In this document: piece after piece, positions 46,195 through 58,829 of the stretch
Layout of the letters: each line of letters opens with the position of its first letter
Position numbering within the stretch: position 1 is the stretch's first letter
From: Hofstenia miamia
Taxonomy: Eukaryota; Xenacoelomorpha; Acoela; Hofsteniidae
Length of the DNA: 64,000 bases
Assembly (NCBI GenBank): GCA_900660155.1
Contig: CABFPE010000009.1
Coordinates: 2,284,963-2,348,962, forward strand
Direction of reading: 5' to 3'
The notes under the pieces: model-generated
Seen by the model: the letters and a program-made list of their open reading frames with translations, nothing else
Told to the model about the DNA's origin: nothing
Database searches by the model: none
Translations under genes and position numbers: made by a program

Positions 46195-48221
46195 TAATAT
46201 TAATACACTAATTCAAAGACATGTTTCTCTTCGTCTACATATGCTAGTATTTCGCAAGAACACTGTGCAACCTTCTCATACAATATTCTACATAATTTCG
46301 CAAGGACATGTAAGGAACCTAAAAATTCGTAAACTTTATTTTCGTGAAGCCTTATTAATTATACTAGCAATATAGTAAATCAACCCTCTGCCCAGTTGCT
46401 CAAACTTGCGGATATATTGTGATTCCGCACTATTCTAAAACTAGTTATTTCATGTGAGCTTCGTGAATCGTTTTGGAGATAAATGATTTATAATAAATAT
46501 GAATTCAAATTGTTTGTGAAATTATAGATGAAATAGAACAAAAATGAAACAAAAATATTATAATCATATTAAAAATTCTACCTATTTGGCAAAATATTTT
46601 TGCACATATCCTTACAGCAGCAAAGCATTTATGATTCTGTGTGTGAAACACATGGAAAATTTAGTTGTTGCAAATTTATTATAAATTTTAAAAATGGGCT
46701 AGTAGATTTTCTTCTAAAATAACGAATATTTGAAATTCTATTTATCCATAGCATTCACCCAGTTAAACTAAGTGACGTTTAAATGTCTAGTATTTTACTA
46801 AAACGTCACTGACCATAGTGTGGTAAGTACAATAGATTTACGCCTTCTTATCATAAAGTTAATTATTGTTTTTGTATAAAAAAGTAATGAGTGTTCCTTC
46901 TTATCTATAATACAAGAAAGTTTCAGCTCTCTAAATCAATTCATGTTATTGTAAATAAATTTCTTTCAAAATTACAAAAATGCTGTTTACAATTTTCAAA
47001 TTACTAAATTAATAGATATGAATAAATATCACTTTTGAAAAAAGTTGGATCTGCTTTCTGGATATGTTATTTTTTAGTAGTCTCTACTGTACTGTAGCAT
47101 CAGTGACAATCAAACTTTTATGCTGGCAAAATTTTGTATAATTATTATGTAATTTTAAGAAATTTATGTATATAATTTAAACAATTCTAGGGGGTGAAAA
47201 TATATGAGAATATTTGTAAATAATAATAATAATATTAATAATAATAATAATAATAATATTAATACACTAATTCAAAGACATGTTTCTCTTCCGCCTACAT
47301 ATGCTAGTATTTTGCAAGAACACTGTTCAACCTTCTCATACAATATTCTACATAATTTCGCAAGGACATGTAAGGAACCTAAAAATTCGTAAACTTTATT
47401 TTCGTGAAGCCTTATTAATTATACTAGCAATATAGTAAATCAACCCTCTGCCCAGTTGCTCAAGCTTGCGGATACATTGTGATTCCGCACTATGCTAAAA
47501 CCAGTTCTTCTTCATGTGAGCTTCGTGAATCGTTTTGGAGATAAATGATTAATAATAAATATGAATTCAATTGTTTGTGAAATTACAAATGAAATAGAAC
47601 AAAAATGAAACAAAAATATTATAATCATATTAAAAATTCTACCTATTTGGCAAAATATTTTTGTACATATCCGTACAGCAGCAAAGCATTTATGATTCTG
47701 TGTGTGAAACACATGGAAAATTTTGTTGTTGCAAATTTATTATAAATTTTAAAAATGGGTTAGATTTTCTTTTAAAATAACGAATATTTGAAATTCTATT
47801 TATCAATAGCATTCACCCAGTTAAACTAATTGACGTTTAAATGTCTAGTATTTTACTAAAACGTCACTGACCATGGTGTGAAAAGTACAATAGATTTACG
47901 CATTCTTATCATAAAGTTAATTATTGTTTTTGTATAAAAGAGTAATGAGTGTTCTTTCTTATCTATAATACATGAAAGTTTCAGCTCTCTAAATCAATTC
48001 ATTTTATTGTCAATAAATTTCTCTCAAAATTACAAAAATGCTGTTTACAATTTTCAAATTACTAAATTAATAGATATGAATAAATATCACTTTTGAAAAA
48101 ACTTGGATCTGCTTTCTGGATATGTTATTTTTTAGTAGTCTCTACTGTACTGTAGCATCAGTGACAATCAAACTTTTATGCTGGCAAAATTTTCTAAAAT
48201 TATTATGTAATTTTAAGAAAT
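46081..48221. repeat. tandem duplication, unit about 1.07 kb, with (AAT)n
   Basis: Copy 1 46081-47166 and copy 2 47171-48221, same orientation. Each starts tataatttaaacaattcta and carries an (AAT)n array, long in copy 1 (46130-46197) and short in copy 2 (47219-47266). Many scattered substitutions and small indels separate them, so the event is older than the 769-bp duplication. No convincing ORF in either. Confidence 0.92.
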
Positions 48222-49918
48222 TGTAATCAAGAATATCCCAGTCGGTGTCTTTGTTCTGTAAGTTGAAAGGTATATGAATAGTGTTAAAAAATTATCCAGG
48301 AAAAATGTCGGTCTCAGACAAGAATTCGTCACTTCTGTCAATTAATCTGAGTCTATTTCTTCTTTGAACTGCGGTTAATTACCAATTTAATTGAAGGAAT
48401 TGAAATAAATTCATCCGAGCAACTTCTACAAAATCATCATATAAATACCAACTTCAAAAATTTAACTTAAAAAACAAGGTTGTCTTATGTTTCTTATGAT
48501 TTTAATATTTAAATTTAAATGCAGTTGCTTTTTAATCTTTGCTTGTAATTAAAAGCATTAAGAATTAAGCTAAAGTATATACTTATGGATTTAGTGGTTT
48601 AGATAGTCAAAATTAGTTTAAAAATCTCGAGATATAGTATGAAAACCTAATTGCATTTTAGAGTTCTAAATGACCATCAATTTCATCAAGGTTAAACTGA
48701 TTGTCTTACAATTTTTTGAAGTCCTTCCTCTGCTCAATTTTTAATTTAGCTTTGAAATAAATACAATGTCACAGTCCCACCCACATTAATTCAAGAAGTT
48801 AGAAATTTTATTTGCTTGGCACAGCCTGCAGCTGAAATATATGACTTCTTTCTCTAGTTTATTGCACAAATGTTAAGATTGACAGCTAACTTGCCAAAGA
48901 AATTAATCTATTTCTTTCTTTGAACGTGTTTATAAAAATTACATTTTGACAAAACTTCATTTCAAGGACTTTTTAACTATAATTGAAAAATTTTATTCCT
49001 GGAGAAATCTTGCAATTTGAACACATAGTGTATTATTAATATGTAGATTAAACTATGTGATATTTGAAAATCTTTTTATTTCTGTTTATGCAATGAGTTA
49101 ATTAAAATGCTAGATAAATGCACTACATGCCAAATTTTATTGGGAAAAATTTTGTCTATCTAATTTGCAGAAAAAATCAATATTAAGTAATACAGGCAAT
49201 AGCTTTGATTTCAAGATTCCATCCAAATGTTTTTTCTCTAATACATGCTTCACATGTAATTTGCATAAATTCAATATTTCTGTCAATTTCAACCTGTAAA
49301 TATGAATACATAGAAAAAGATTTATTGAATTCAAGATGTAGCGAAAAATATAAGATTTTTATTGGGTTGGTTTTATGTCGCAGTTATCTGAAATTCACAC
49401 TGCATTCCTAATAATTTCCGGCTGCATAAATTTTTTTGATTAGAATTGTGGCTTGAAGAAGATAGGTGTTAAAAAACTGCAACCTATCTAAGTGATAAAG
49501 TATAATTGTTTATTCAAAAAAACGTTTATTGTGGTATTTTATAAAACTAAAATTAGGAACTGTCAAAATTGGAAGCGATTTTTTAAAATTGAAACGATTA
49601 TAATTGGGAGAAAGCAATAAAAATAATATTTTCATTATAAACACATTTATTACTTCAAAATTTTATTTATGTATATATGAATTGCTGAGTAATTATTAAA
49701 AATTTCATTTAAAAATGTTTAATTAAATTGCTTAGTAATTGCTAAGAGTATAGCTGTTAATTTGCAAACGAAAGTTAATTTTTGAAAGTTTGAAATGGAA
49801 TTTGTACATTTAATTAGTTAGAAAATTGTTAAAAAAAGCAATTTAAACAAATGCCTCTCAATTAAAATTCTTTAACAAATAGCGGAATGGAGGTCACGTG
49901 TACATTCAGCAGCATATG
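48222..49918. other. non-coding stretch
   Basis: A+T-rich with no supportable feature. Confidence 0.6.
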
Positions 49919-50029
49919 TCAGTTCCGAATCAAATATTGTCTAATTGCTGAATCTGAATTACTTAGGTTCTGATGGCCTTTGTCTCCGACAATCGCTCCT
50001 TGGTAATCATGCCTATTACGATTGGCCAT
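49919..50029 (-). CDS. small ORF or first exon, unidentified
   Basis: Complete minus-strand frame, MANRNRHDYQGAIVGDKGHQ then NLSNSDSAIRQYLIRN and a stop. Hydrophilic and G+C-richer than its surroundings. An AA|GTAATT donor-like site follows HQNL. No partner or family known. Confidence 0.25.
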   Translation of the reverse strand: MANRNRHDYQGAIVGDKGHQNLSNSDSAIRQYLIRN

Positions 50030-50248
50030 TAATTAGTACTTCCGCATATTTCGCAGAATAAAAGCCCATATTTTATTTGAACCAGCCTTTTCCTTATTAA
50101 AAAAAGGAAGTTATAGTAATTTCAAGATTCATCATGTAGAAGAATTTACGACAAACAATTTTTAATTTGTGTCAATAAGATTATGATTCCATTTGCTAAA
50201 TTTCAATTTAATCTTATTTAATAACATTAATAAAGTTAAAACTAATGA

Positions 50249-50400
50249 GCTATAAGCTAATAATAACACGCAATATATATATATATATATATATATGTTG
50301 TAAATATGTATGTATACCTAATGTATAGCATATCAGTAAACAATAAAGCTATTAAATATTAAAGATTATACGAAAGCTAAATTCTATTAGGGCAGATACC
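50249..50400 (+). repeat. flank copy 1 of a single-N-bounded insert
   Basis: agctataagctaataataac to gggcagatacc, including a TA tract. It is read again at 51205-51357 with only small differences. The two copies bracket the 802-bp retroelement chimera between the single Ns at 50401 and 51204. Confidence 0.9.
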
Positions 50401-50401
50401 N

Positions 50402-50883
50402 GTGTGATAGAGAAAGATAGAACGGATCACGAGGAAATGAAGATGAGGCAAAGGAAAGAATACAAGAGAGTAAGGAAGGTACTACAGAAGTCAGCATTGA
50501 ATGGGCAGAATAGTATAAAAGCAATTAATACATGGGCAATACCAGTGTTGAGATATTCAGCAGGAATAGTTAGATAGAACAAAAATGAACTGAGGGAACT
50601 AGACAGGGAGACAAGGAAGGTACTATCTGCAGAGAGGGCTTTCAACTTAGATGGAGATGTTGATAGGCTGTACATGACAAGGCATAAAGAAAGGAAAAGA
50701 CTGCTAAGTGTGGAGGAAACTGTAGAAGCAGAAGCACTGGGCTAAAGGAGTATGTAGAAGCACAACCTAGAGGGTCAATACTGGAGTTCACTAAGGAGTT
50801 ATGGAAGATAAGAACTGAGAGTGAAAGAAAGACAGCATACCAGAGTAGGATGGAATTAGAGAGACAAACAAGGTATAGGCTAA
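50402..50883 (+). mobile_element. RLE-type LINE fragment, post-RT region
   Basis: Plus strand: NTWAIPVLRYSAGIV, ELRELDRETRKVLSAERAFN, LDGDVDRLYMTRHKE, VEETVEAEALG, then after a 1-base shift LKEYVEAQPRGSILEFTKEL and KTAYQSRMELERQTRYRL. This is the block between the RT domain and the CCHC/RLE region of the same LINE family as 15777-17060, which shares AFNL-DVDRLYM and YQSR. One in-frame stop (after AGIVR) and at least one frameshift. It stops abruptly where the Penelope-like piece begins. Confidence 0.85.
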
Positions 50884-51203
50884 TTGACAAGAATATTCAG
50901 TTTACAAAAGAGATTGAAACTAAGAACAAATTTCATTTTTTGAATGTACAAATAATTAGAAAAGATAACAAATTTGAAACTGAAATCTATTATAAACCAA
51001 CAGACACAGGATTATTGAACTACAACTCAAATACGCCTTTCAATTACAAAATATCATTAATTAAAGGTATTCATCGAATATTTGACAATTGCAGCACATA
51101 TAGAACAATTAACCAAGAAATAAGAAAACTTAAGATCGAATTAAAGAAGAATGAATGTCCAAATAATTTCACAGATCGACATATTAAGAAATCATTAGAA
51201 GAC
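50884..51203 (+). mobile_element. Penelope-like element RT fragment
   Basis: Open for about 106 codons: FTKEIETKNKFHFLNVQIIR, ETEIYYKPTDTGLLNYNSNT, YKISLIKGIHRIFDNC, then IRKLKIELKKNECPNN. The F-L-(D/N)-V, Y-(R/Y)KPT and L-x-YxSNxP series and the following basic helix are the C-terminal RT region of Penelope-like elements. The catalytic YxDD lies upstream and is absent; the piece is cut at both ends, fused to LINE sequence on the left and to an N on the right. Confidence 0.8.
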
Positions 51204-51204
51204 N

Positions 51205-51357
51205 AGCTATAAGCTAATAATAACACGCAATTTATATATATATATATAAATATGTTGTACATATGTATGTATACCTAATGTATAGCATATCGGTAAACAA
51301 TAAAGCTATTAAATATTAAAGATTATACGAAAGCTAAATTCTATTAGGGCAGATACC
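51205..51357 (+). repeat. flank copy 2 of a single-N-bounded insert
   Basis: Second reading of 50249-50400, with a shorter TA tract; unique sequence then continues. Confidence 0.9.
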
Positions 51358-52225
51358 GATACTGATACTGCGGAATCTTGCCTAAGAATTGATAGGTATT
51401 TTACTTAAGAGTATGTGTGTATATGCAAGTCCGCAGGTAAATATTCGCAGTATTGGAACTTGGATTAGCGAGCAAAATGTTTTCATAAATAACTTCACAA
51501 AAACGAGCTATCTATAAATTTTTTCTTTAAAAATCATATTTGCAAATGTCCCATTCGAGTTAAGGTGAATATATTTCTTTGTAATGCAGAATTCAGGATT
51601 ACGAAATTTAAATCTTTTAAGGTCAATTGCAGTTTTAATAAACTGAGGATATGTAACATTTCTGTAGAATTGTACTTGTCTTTTGCCTTTTAATGTTAAA
51701 TATCAATCTATAGACTAGTTAAGAATTCTATTTTTTTGTCAGAGACTAATGTTCATTAAAATTAATGCATGTTTGTAAATACTAGATCTATCATTAGTCA
51801 ATAATGTAAAAATTTACAAGCAATTCCTTTTTACTTATAACTCCGAAAAATCTCATATAATGTAGCCATAGTACACTACATCTGCCAAAAAAGATTTTTG
51901 TTTATAATGTTAATATTGTAGTACTGAAATAAATATACTTAAAAAATCAGAGCCAATTAATTTCAAATTTTGAGGTAAAAAGAATATGAAAAATCGGATT
52001 TAGGTAAATAATGTCAAGCTTATAAAGTCAAAGTTTGCATTTTTAGGTACAAAAATACCAGGGCCAGTAATTACCGTAAATCCTTGTTTATAAGGCTTCA
52101 CAATGTATAACCTGCACCCCAAACTTAAAAGGTTGTTTTTGAGTTATAGTTATGCAGCCACATATATAAGCCACAAAAATTTTGTCCTGGCCACACATGT
52201 TTAGCAAAATTTATTTAATCATCAT

Positions 52226-52226
<1 letters not shown>
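51358..52226. other. non-coding stretch
   Basis: Nothing supportable. Confidence 0.6.
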
Positions 52227-52260
<34 letters not shown>

Positions 52261-52530
52261 TTTCATAATCGTATCGAAACCACTATAGCTTGAGTGCAAA
52301 ATTGGGGTTCAGAATTGTGTAGTTTTNNNNNNNNNNNNNNNNNNNNNNNNNNNNNNNNNNNNNNNNNNNNNNNNNNNNNNNNNNNNNNNNNNNNNNNNNN
52401 NNNNNNNNNNNNNNNNNNNNNNNNNNNNNNNNNNNNNNNNNNNNNNNTATATATATATATATACTTTCATAATCATATCGAAACCACTATAGCTTGAGTG
52501 CAAAATTGGGGTTCAGAATTGTGTAGTTTT
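52227..52530. other. 121-N gap with repeated flanks at a (TA)n tract
   Basis: N run 52327-52447. The 90 bases before it (TA tract, actttcataatcgtatcgaa, and on to gtgtagtttt) reappear after it at 52448-52530 with one change. The gap is therefore probably an unmerged overlap rather than missing sequence. Confidence 0.88.
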
Positions 52531-53521
52531 TAGGCACATTTTTAGCAATGATGTAGGCCAATATATATGATGGGCCTTTTAAGTTCTTCAGGAAAACATA
52601 AATTTATAATTTGAGTCTTGAATAATGATCAAACACTACTAATGTATTCTGTGCGCACCATTTAACTAAATGAAATAATCACTTTGAATAGCTAAATTTT
52701 GAATATGCTCTTTGTCGCATATTAATGGACAAGTTTGAGGGCTGAATTTTTAACTGGATGTCGCTTTACGTGTACATAGATCGCTCTTGTTTTGAAATGA
52801 ATATTTAATAAAACAATGCAATTAATTCCATTTTATTTATACTCAATACAGCTCAACCTATTCCAATGCACAGTAATATGCAGCATTATTAGATGAAATA
52901 GAATCTGTCCTCTATCTGGAAGAAAGTTCGGTCAGGTCAATGCTAGTATTGTAGTGATTACCCTGAGCTTACTTCATCAACGATTAGTTATTTGCTCACT
53001 GACATTTAACCACATGCTTCAATTTATTGATAATTTTCTTCCACTTTGAAAAAATATCTGACTTCTATAATTTACAATATACCTTTACAAGGATATGTCT
53101 GAATAAGTGCTTATTTCGATTGCATTCAATTAAAAAATTGACTTTTTATGTAATAGGTAAATATTGGTTGCAAAAATGTGAGAAAATTACTTTTAATTGA
53201 AATTAATGCAGCTTCGCTACTTCAGACGTGAACATGTTAAACAGAAATAATTAAAATTCTGTTATTCAGACTATGAAGATTGGCGTTTAAATCACTTGGT
53301 TTCTTGCAATACACTTTGTCCTATGACTTTAACTCTGTTTTCAAAAAAGTTGTTTTTAATCTTTCTTATTAAATAGCCATTATGAAAGAAGATTAGAGAG
53401 TTTTTAATGTTAAATTCGAATTAAATTAGTTCTTGAGGCTTAAAATTGAAGTAAAAATGTTGTTACGTTACATAAGCCACTTGTAAAATACTAAATGTTT
53501 ACAATTTAGTTGCTAGAGCAG
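52531..53521. other. non-coding stretch
   Basis: Nothing supportable. Confidence 0.6.
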
Positions 53522-53688
53522 ACGAAATTGAATGTTTCCAATGCATCAGCGGTGACATAGAGCTTAGTGCAAAGTCACGGGCGATAGCATATCAAATAAA
53601 GCAGTCTTCACGCAGTCGGCGATCAGCAGATATTGGGGATGAGCAGTGTGATGCAAGCAAAAGGCGGAAATGTTCTACTAAGTGCCTG
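53522..53688 (+). CDS. candidate exon with Ly6/uPAR-like cysteine pattern
   Basis: Acceptor gttgctagagcag, two bases completing a codon, then 55 codons to a CTG|GTAAAT donor. The peptide starts EIECFQCISGDIEL, has a basic middle (QIKQSSRSRRSADIGDEQ) and ends QCDASKRRKCSTKCL. CFxC near a phase-1 exon start, then C-x7-C-x3-C, is how the N-terminal part of three-finger Ly6/uPAR domains begins. The phase-1 entry after a signal-peptide exon is also typical. The G+C is far above the flanks. The rest of the domain (CC...CN) was not found. Family is a suggestion; coding status is fairly likely. Confidence 0.43.
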
Positions 53689-54098
53689 GTAAATATAACA
53701 GATTTTAAACTAATTTTTCAAAAACCACTGCCAGGAATAAGATAGTTAAGCACTAATTGTCGAGCGCTCTAGAAATTCAATTATTCATTTATATGTACTT
53801 GGCAGCCTGTCACTCAGCGCATCCAATTATGTGAAATTAGTTGGTAAATTCAGGAATTTTAAAATTGCAGACCATAAGTGTAGCACAATGACTACAAAAT
53901 GCAGAATTCTTTTTCAAAAAGATTTCGTGAAAATTTGGTATTGGTTTCAACTTTATTACAACCAATGGTTTTCCTTGTAAATTTATGTTTGTTAGTCAAG
54001 AGAAAGTAAATTGCTTGCAATTGTATTGCATTGAAACATTAATACTCTTAAGATATTTGTAATTAATCAATTAAATGAACTTTTGCTGCTATCAACAG

Positions 54099-54198
54099 AA
54101 ATCTTGAAATTAGTTATGTTATTGTAAATGAATACGACCTTTTATCAAGGCCAGTTTTATCAGCTAAACCTCTAATCGCCAAACTCATTGAAAGCACA
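54099..54198 (+). CDS. candidate internal exon, unidentified
   Basis: Acceptor tgctgctatcaacag, one base, then NLEISYVIVNEYDLLSRPVL and SAKPLIAKLIEST, to ACA|GTATGC. 100 bases, phase 2 to 0. Its phase does not follow the 53522-53688 exon as drawn. Not recognised. Confidence 0.33.
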
Positions 54199-55540
54199 GT
54201 ATGCATTAATATTCGAATTTTAAAATATTTAAATAATATAAATTTTTAAATAAGTAATATAAGTAAGAGTATCTGAAAAAACTGTCCAAACTCAATTTAA
54301 TTTGACTAATTATGTTCCCTGAGACATTTAATTAAGAGAGTAGTGACATTGATTGAAAAAGCGAAATTAACGCTACATCAAACAGAGTTTTTATCAACTT
54401 ATAGAAACATTAAATAAACTTTTACATGGTGAATAACTTTGAATAAAAGTTATCTTTGAAAATAACCTTCATTGAATAATTTTTGTAATAAATTACCAGA
54501 ATTATGATTTATTTCCAAAATTAATAATTTATGGAATCTTAATGACTGAAGAACTCAGTATATTGTATTTTCATAGAAAAATATCCATGTCAACCAAAAT
54601 TAATTTATCAAGACTATGAAACCGTATATTGACATCATGTTTCCGTTGAAATGACGAACAATATAAAGCATGACTTTCCAATCTTGCATCCGGTTACCAA
54701 CATTTATATTATTTTCATAACATAAATAAGAGAATTTTTTGCTTTCTTGAACAAATTTTAAACTCACTTTGTTTCTAAGAATATTTAATGAATAAAAACT
54801 GCTAACAAGTAGGCTATGAGCTCATATTTTTATTTTCAATCGGAAGAACAGCAAAATTGTGCTTTAACCGGAGCGCATTAAGCACTAGTTTTTATGCAGT
54901 TCAACAATGCTTCATATGTGATACAATTATTTCTCTGACAGCTGAAACAAGCAGACTCTACATATACACATACACATGCTTGCAAATAAATTGAGCTGTG
55001 TGCTTCTCAAATCCAATTTCTCCGTGCCCTAAATTTGTTCTGTATGCAAAAATATAGTAGACATTATAGAGTAAATATAATATTTTTGTAATACATACAC
55101 AGGATTCTAATAAGATATTGAGTCAGTTTTTTTAGAACTATCATTCCATATATTGCAACAAAACAAACATATTCTACCGACATAGCTACGATTTTACTCA
55201 GAAAATTTGTAGCATTTAGTAAGCTAAATACAAGTTTTAATATATTCCCATTTACAAAGCTTCCCAAAAAAAGCTAGTGTATTATTAGTGCCCAACCAAA
55301 TGTTAACAGACCTTACTCCACATAAAGATAAAAGGAAATATAAAAAGCTGTAGGAGTTTCACTAATGTCCCACAAGTGCACATCTTATTGACAGAGAAAA
55401 CAAGACTGATAACCATTACAGAAGTAAATCACACATTGTAGAATAAAAGTAGAAAAATTAACAGCAATAATCTCAATATTCAATATATTTGTTTTCTCAC
55501 AATATGCGTAGATAATATTTTTTATCCTAAATATACATGT
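54199..55540. other. mostly non-coding stretch
   Basis: A minus-strand 67-codon frame at 55064-55267 (NATNFLSKIVAMSVEYVCFV then AIYGMIVL) could encode one membrane helix, but has no clear splice support. Confidence 0.45.
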
Positions 55541-55889
55541 ATATATATATATTTATGAACTTAAACCACTTATTTTATATAATTTCATCAAAATAAAATA
55601 TTGCAGCAAATTTTACAAAATGACTATTCATTTTGTATTCCAATTGCAAATGCATGCATTAACTAAAATATTTATCAAATATATATATATATATATACAT
55701 GGTCGGATAATTTCAAGGTAGCTATTTCCCTTTATAGTTTTTCGCTTAAAATGATGGTGTCGTTTGTTCAAAGTTATCGTATTTAGTGTGATTTCCATCA
55801 CACATTTATAAATATATGTAATATATATAAAGTGCATGAATACACATTCTTTTATCAATTTTTATTTAGTATGTATTAGAGAATGACAA

Positions 55890-56115
55890 CATGAGCCTAT
55901 CATTGAGCCAAACCCGACACGATCAAAAGATTCACTACCCAAACCCGACCCAATCCTAGATTTTGATCATTTTCCGATAGGTTAAACATAGCGTTTAATG
56001 GGTATTACTTAACGTCTTAGATCTTTTTAAATGGAGTGGTGGAGAAAATCAGTCTCTCTTCCATCACTAAATCTATGCTGGCATCTAAGCCCGACGTGAC
56101 CCGACAATTTCATAC
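55890..56115. repeat. degenerate ACCCGACC-word block
   Basis: Words gagcc, aacccgacacg, aacccgacccaatcc, and later agcccgacgtgacccgac recur across 220 bp. Cryptically repetitive and G+C-richer than its setting, with no strict period. Confidence 0.55.
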
Positions 56116-56354
56116 CATATGTGGATATATATATATTATTTATATATATATTATATATTATGTCGCTATGTATTCCTAACAAATTATACAGGTCCCTATG
56201 TACACTTTGTGAAATTTATATGTGTCGCAATAATGTACAAGCTAGATTTTTTGTAGTTAAAAATGTAATAACATTATAACGCTCGCAGTGGTAGCAATGG
56301 ATGTATGGACTCCTATTAGAAGCACTTTTTTAGAATTATATATATATATATATN

Positions 56355-56643
56355 AGGCTTTGCTGTACATAGAAAGCTATTCTTGGGGAAGCGATATCAA
56401 CGAACTCAAAACTGTGCTAAAACTGTTCTATTTACAATGTTCTTATATACAAATAAATATTAACATATTTACAATTTACAAGTTAACATGAAAAGATTTG
56501 GTCTGGCCGATACAACAACCAGTACCGATACTTAAATATGTTTAGATAATTTAGAGTTTAATATAAACTCATCATTCCCTGAAATAAAAATTCATAAATT
56601 AATTATTCAAACAGGCAATTTTCCTTGTTTTTATTAAATATAG

Positions 56644-56682
<39 letters not shown>

Positions 56683-57241
56683 CTTTTAAAATATTTTAAG
56701 ATTTAACTAAGAACATTCGCACAACAAACTATGGTATAGAAAGCGAAACTGCTCAATATACCTTGAAGTTTGTTATAAGTGGATTACACTGTATATTTAA
56801 AATTTCTTTGAGAGATTCAAAAATACACCCAAGAATGTTTGCATATTCATTTGCTTTGATAGTCATTGTAAAAAAATCATTTTCAAATTTTTGTGCAAAT
56901 ATTAAAATACTGATCTGCTAATTGGTTACATCTATGTATATTGTAATATCCGCTGTGAAGGCTTTGCTGTACATAGAAAGCTATTCTTGGGGAAGCGATA
57001 TCAACGAACTCAAAACTGTGCTAAAACTGTTCTATTTACAATGTTCTTATATACAAATAAATATTAACATATTTACAATTTACAAGTTAACATGAAAAGA
57101 TTTGGTCTGGCCGATACAACAACCAGTACCGATACTTAAATATGTTTAGATAATTTAGAGTTTAATATAAACTCATCATTCCCTGAAATAAAAATTCATA
57201 AATTAATTATTCAAACAGGCAATTTTCCTTGTTTTTATTAA
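56355..57241. repeat. direct duplication after a single N
   Basis: Copies 56355-56640 and 56959-57241 read the same from aggctttgctgtacatagaa to tgtttttattaaat; I see no difference inside. A single N precedes copy 1 at 56354, and the tagaattatatata sequence before that N recurs right after copy 1. Both contain the dispersed repeat also found at 10571-10712. Probably an assembly re-read; a recent duplication is the alternative. Confidence 0.85.
56641..56681. repeat. (TA)n microsatellite
   Basis: TA tract inside the duplicated region. Confidence 0.95.
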
Positions 57242-58078
57242 ATGTACATTTCAAATGACTTTTTCCATAACCAATTGGTTTGGAAAACTTATTGCAAGTC
57301 CTTTAAACAAAGTAAACAAAGTTTCATCGAGATGTTAATGCCAATTTTAATATTGCATGATACCCATTAAATTTCGATTTCAGCTTTTAGGAAATAAAAA
57401 TATTAGTGATTCTGATGAAATTCGCTGTCAACTAAATAGAGAAAATATATTTTTCACGATTTTATGGTTAAAGGGCATTTCAGGTAGGGTGAATCTGATA
57501 TAGGAAACAGTTCCTATTTTTAAGATTTTGAATTGGAAGGGTCACTTTTCTGACGAAATTACTTAACTTTAAGATACGAAATGATTCTTTAAGATACGAA
57601 ATTCTTTTTTTAATAGATTGAACCTTTTAAATAGATTAGAAATCAATCTGGTAGAATGACCATTTATAATATACTTATTTATTTAGATTCATACTTCATT
57701 ATTCATTTGAGCAAAATAAGTGATATTTAGTCGGTGTGTCTTATTAGCGCAACTGGTGTGCTGGTGTTGATATCAAAATTGGATTATCAATGTTCAAAAC
57801 TAAATTTTCCAAATATTGCTAAAATTCAGCCGACAATTAACTGTATATTTTCATGAATAACAATTCTTGTTAAAAAAAGTTATTTTTTCAAAACGAAGTT
57901 TTGTTCAAATATGTAGTTCATACATAAAAACGTCAAAACTGAACACGTTTTGTAACTAAATCTTGTTGGTTGAAGAAAGCCATTTTGATAAGAGCCTAGC
58001 GCATTATTAGAAACTTTTCAGTCAAAACTTTTAAATATTTTCGTTAATTATTTTTTTTATTTATTACAATAAATTGAG
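57242..58078. other. non-coding stretch
   Basis: Nothing supportable. Confidence 0.6.
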
Positions 58079-58168
58079 TGGATGGCCTTGTAAGGAACTT
58101 AGCATTCAGACCAGTTTTCCAATTAAGATTTTATTCTAAAACTGTTCAATCAAACATGGTTACTGCAG
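58079..58168 (+). CDS. candidate internal exon, unidentified
   Basis: A T-rich acceptor (tttattacaataaattgag) is followed by two bases and 29 codons, DGLVRNLAFRPVFQLRFYSK then TVQSNMVTA, to GCAG|GTTCAT. No ATG starts this frame. The LVRN...LRFYS stretch resembles a mitochondrial presequence with an R-x-Y-S cleavage site, but the absence of an in-frame start makes that reading doubtful. Confidence 0.27.
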
Positions 58169-58829
58169 GTTCATCAAAATATGGAAATATTGATTACTTT
58201 TTTAATCATTTTTGCACTATCAAATTATTTGGGACAATTCCAGAATTTTTAGAATTAAATGATGTTATTTTAATGTGAAAATGTCAATTAGAGTTTTCTT
58301 GACAGGTTTGAATTTGAGCACTGTTGAGTCATGTTCAACAAATATTGAATGCTTGCACTCACAGCGTGATTAAATGGAAAGTCTACAAGAACTTTATGCA
58401 ATACATAATTTTATCATTCTCGTTGAAAAATGAAAGACTCTGTTTTTCATTGTTTACGTTCAAATTCATCGCATTAAGTAATATATCCTGATATTCGACC
58501 ACTGAGTAAATAAAAAATTCAATAATAATAGTAATAATAATAAATATTCATCAACAAACCAAATATAGGCTTGTATTAAAAAAATTGACTAAAATTGAAG
58601 AATTTGATAGATATTTTTCTATAATGAAAAACAACTTGTGCAAACTATATTAACTTGATTGTTGGTATCCATAACACGCGCTAGTAGGCTGAATTTTCTT
58701 TCTAATGTCCATTTGTACTTATATTCATCATCCAAAAAAATTTGTATTTTCGTGAGGTTTTTGAAATCTTAACAGCATTGATCGATAATGAATCTTGTTT
58801 AAAAATTATGATTTAAAGCTGAGTCTATT

